This document shows, one piece after another, positions 21,798 to 22,535 of a stretch of DNA of 22,535 nt. The stretch comes from a virus, in IMG/VR virus record IMGVR_UViG_3300048118_000028, positions 1-22,535 of that record; one strand, 5' to 3'. A program made the position numbers and the translations under genes. The first letter of the stretch is position 1. Every line of letters begins with the position of its first letter. The notes below the pieces were generated by a model, which saw nothing but the letters and a program-made list of their open reading frames with translations, searched no databases and had not been told where the DNA came from.

Positions 21798-22133
21798 TTA
21801 AGTCTCCTGTGCTGCCCAAGGTAATCCATCTGAAATCTCTGTGTCAGCACTGCTAGCGCTAGGAGACGTGGGGTTCTCGATTTCATCTAGTTGACCAGAT
21901 GCAGAAAGACTGTTTCTCACCCAATTAATACAATCTTGTTCCGTCAAGTCAGTGTATTCTGTGTATGAAGAAAAGTCGGATAGTCCCAAGCAAACGGACG
22001 ATTGATGCAAAACAATTCCATCATCATCGATGTATTCTGCGTCAATCTGCTGGACAACATTTTGCTTTGTAATCTCTGCTTCATCTGTTGCAGATGATGC
22101 TTTCTTTAAGTTTTTTATTCTCCATGAGGGCAT
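21798..22133 (-). CDS. Small fibre-adjacent protein, 111 aa, paralogue of the 100-aa protein
   Basis: The product MPSWRIKNLKKASSATDEAE starts with a strand-like W-x-I element and continues VVQQIDAEYIDDDGIVLHQS, then a helix LTEQDCINWVRNSL and the terminal DGLPWAAQET. The helix and the terminal [GT]LPW match LTEANVIAWVQAIV and GTPW of the 100-aa gene, so the two are related and arranged in tandem with the minigene between them. Sequence in the first half has diverged. Its ATG follows AAAAAAGGAAAACGAAT. Function unknown. Presence of related small genes flanking fibre genes suggests a role in tip or chaperone diversity, which is inference. Confidence 0.65.
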   Translation of the reverse strand: MPSWRIKNLKKASSATDEAEITKQNVVQQIDAEYIDDDGIVLHQSSVCLGLSDFSSYTEYTDLTEQDCINWVRNSLSASGQLDEIENPTSPSASSADTEISDGLPWAAQET

Positions 22134-22148
22134 ATTCGTTTTCCTTTT

Positions 22149-22535
22149 TTAAGAGCCTAGTAAGGTGATGCCGAATGAAATCGCTACGCCCAGCCTATTC
22201 CAGAAATAGATATTTCCATTGTCAGAAACCACGACACTGAAGTAACCGTTACTAACATTGGAAACTGTTGGAACCCCTGAAAACTCACCAATCAATACAT
22301 TGGCGCTACCAGCCCCCATTTGAGTAGCATAGGTATTTGCACTAGTGCGATATGAAACAATCCCGTGGATATAATCATAGTTATCATTTCGCCCATTAAA
22401 CATAACAATGCCGATAGAGTTCACTGGGTCTAAAACATATACGCTGTCATCATTAAGCGTTGCCACATTTGTGTATGAAAACTGGCCTCCAGTAATTTGA
22501 CCGCCCATACTGATATGACCTGATAGGTAGAGGTC
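22149..22535 (-). CDS. Fibre-like protein, 3' end (partial, runs off right edge)
   Basis: The frame is open to the right edge: the nine codons before the internal ATG at 22508 read DLYLSGHIS with no stop, so the gene begins outside the window. The visible 128 residues continue with MGGQITGGQFSYTNVATLND, a beta-rich chain with alternating Ser/Asn/Tyr strands (YVLDPVNSIGIVMFNGRND; YFSVVVSDNGNIYFWNRLG) and end SFGITLLGS. This is typical of fibre C-terminal receptor-binding or trimer-tip domains. It precedes the S74 fibre in the same operon, so the phage carries at least two fibre-like genes. Family not identified. Confidence 0.7.
   Translation of the reverse strand, partial: DLYLSGHISMGGQITGGQFSYTNVATLNDDSVYVLDPVNSIGIVMFNGRNDNYDYIHGIVSYRTSANTYATQMGAGSANVLIGEFSGVPTVSNVSNGYFSVVVSDNGNIYFWNRLGVAISFGITLLGS

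Noticed and set aside
1-22535. tRNA genes, integrase, repressor or attachment sites.
   Set aside because: No cloverleaf-like segment, recombinase motif or helix-turn-helix repressor was recognised, and almost all bases are in protein genes. A tRNA scan would be decisive.

Overview
This window reads as part of a lytic, tailed dsDNA phage genome, probably a marine podovirus. It combines a T7-type replication core (fused primase-helicase, short family A polymerase, gp2.5-like SSB) with a DNA-precursor set common in marine phages (FAD-dependent thymidylate synthase ThyX, MazG-like hydrolase, B12-dependent monomeric ribonucleotide reductase). No integrase, repressor, phage RNA polymerase, tRNA or CRISPR array is visible. 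The gene content and the ThyX + B12-RNR pairing recall the SIO1/cobavirus-type phages of marine Rhodobacteraceae. That likeness is an inference from gene content, not a database match.

Left arm, bases 1-10348, all on + strand. The genes are packed with ATGA/TAATG stop-start overlaps and AAGGAG-type ribosome binding sites. The order is: 3' end of thyX; four tiny genes (two membrane proteins, two hypotheticals); primase-helicase; DNA polymerase; SSB; a GC-rich hairpin; a Cas4/RecB-like Fe-S nuclease; an Hjc-like resolvase; an acidic protein; a probable third PD-(D/E)XK protein; two small proteins; MazG-like; class II RNR; a 30-aa membrane peptide; a 62-aa hypothetical; a DUF3310 protein; an RMF/CrpP-like 55-aa protein; and a 73-aa basic protein. 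The arm opens duplex DNA, copies it, coats single strands, processes and resolves recombination intermediates, and supplies dNTPs and dTMP.

Convergence point, bases 10349-10379. The two arms meet tail to tail at a strong GC-rich hairpin that probably serves as a bidirectional terminator.

Right arm, bases 10380-22535, all on - strand, transcribed from the right edge leftward. The order in transcription is: 3' end of a fibre-like gene cut by the window edge; three tandem related small genes, one reduced to a 28-codon remnant; a tail fibre with a C-terminal S74 self-cleaving chaperone domain; an 88-aa one-TM coiled-coil protein (holin/spanin-like); a 155-aa protein with a C-terminal TM; a 1051-aa low-complexity, TolA-like and repeat-rich structural protein; a virion lysozyme; and three proteins (174, 330 and 1157 aa) in the position of internal/ejection proteins. 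Terminase, portal, capsid and tail-tube genes lie outside the window.

No intergenic stretch exceeds about 70 bases, so the window is almost completely coding. Points most worth a second look: three nuclease-like genes in a row, one of an unrecognised type; the TOPRIM site with Glu in place of the first Asp of DxD; a Tyr at the polymerase position equivalent to E. coli Phe762; the RMF/CrpP-like mini-protein; the tandem-duplicated fibre-adjacent genes with a minigene; and the unusual 1051-aa virion protein.
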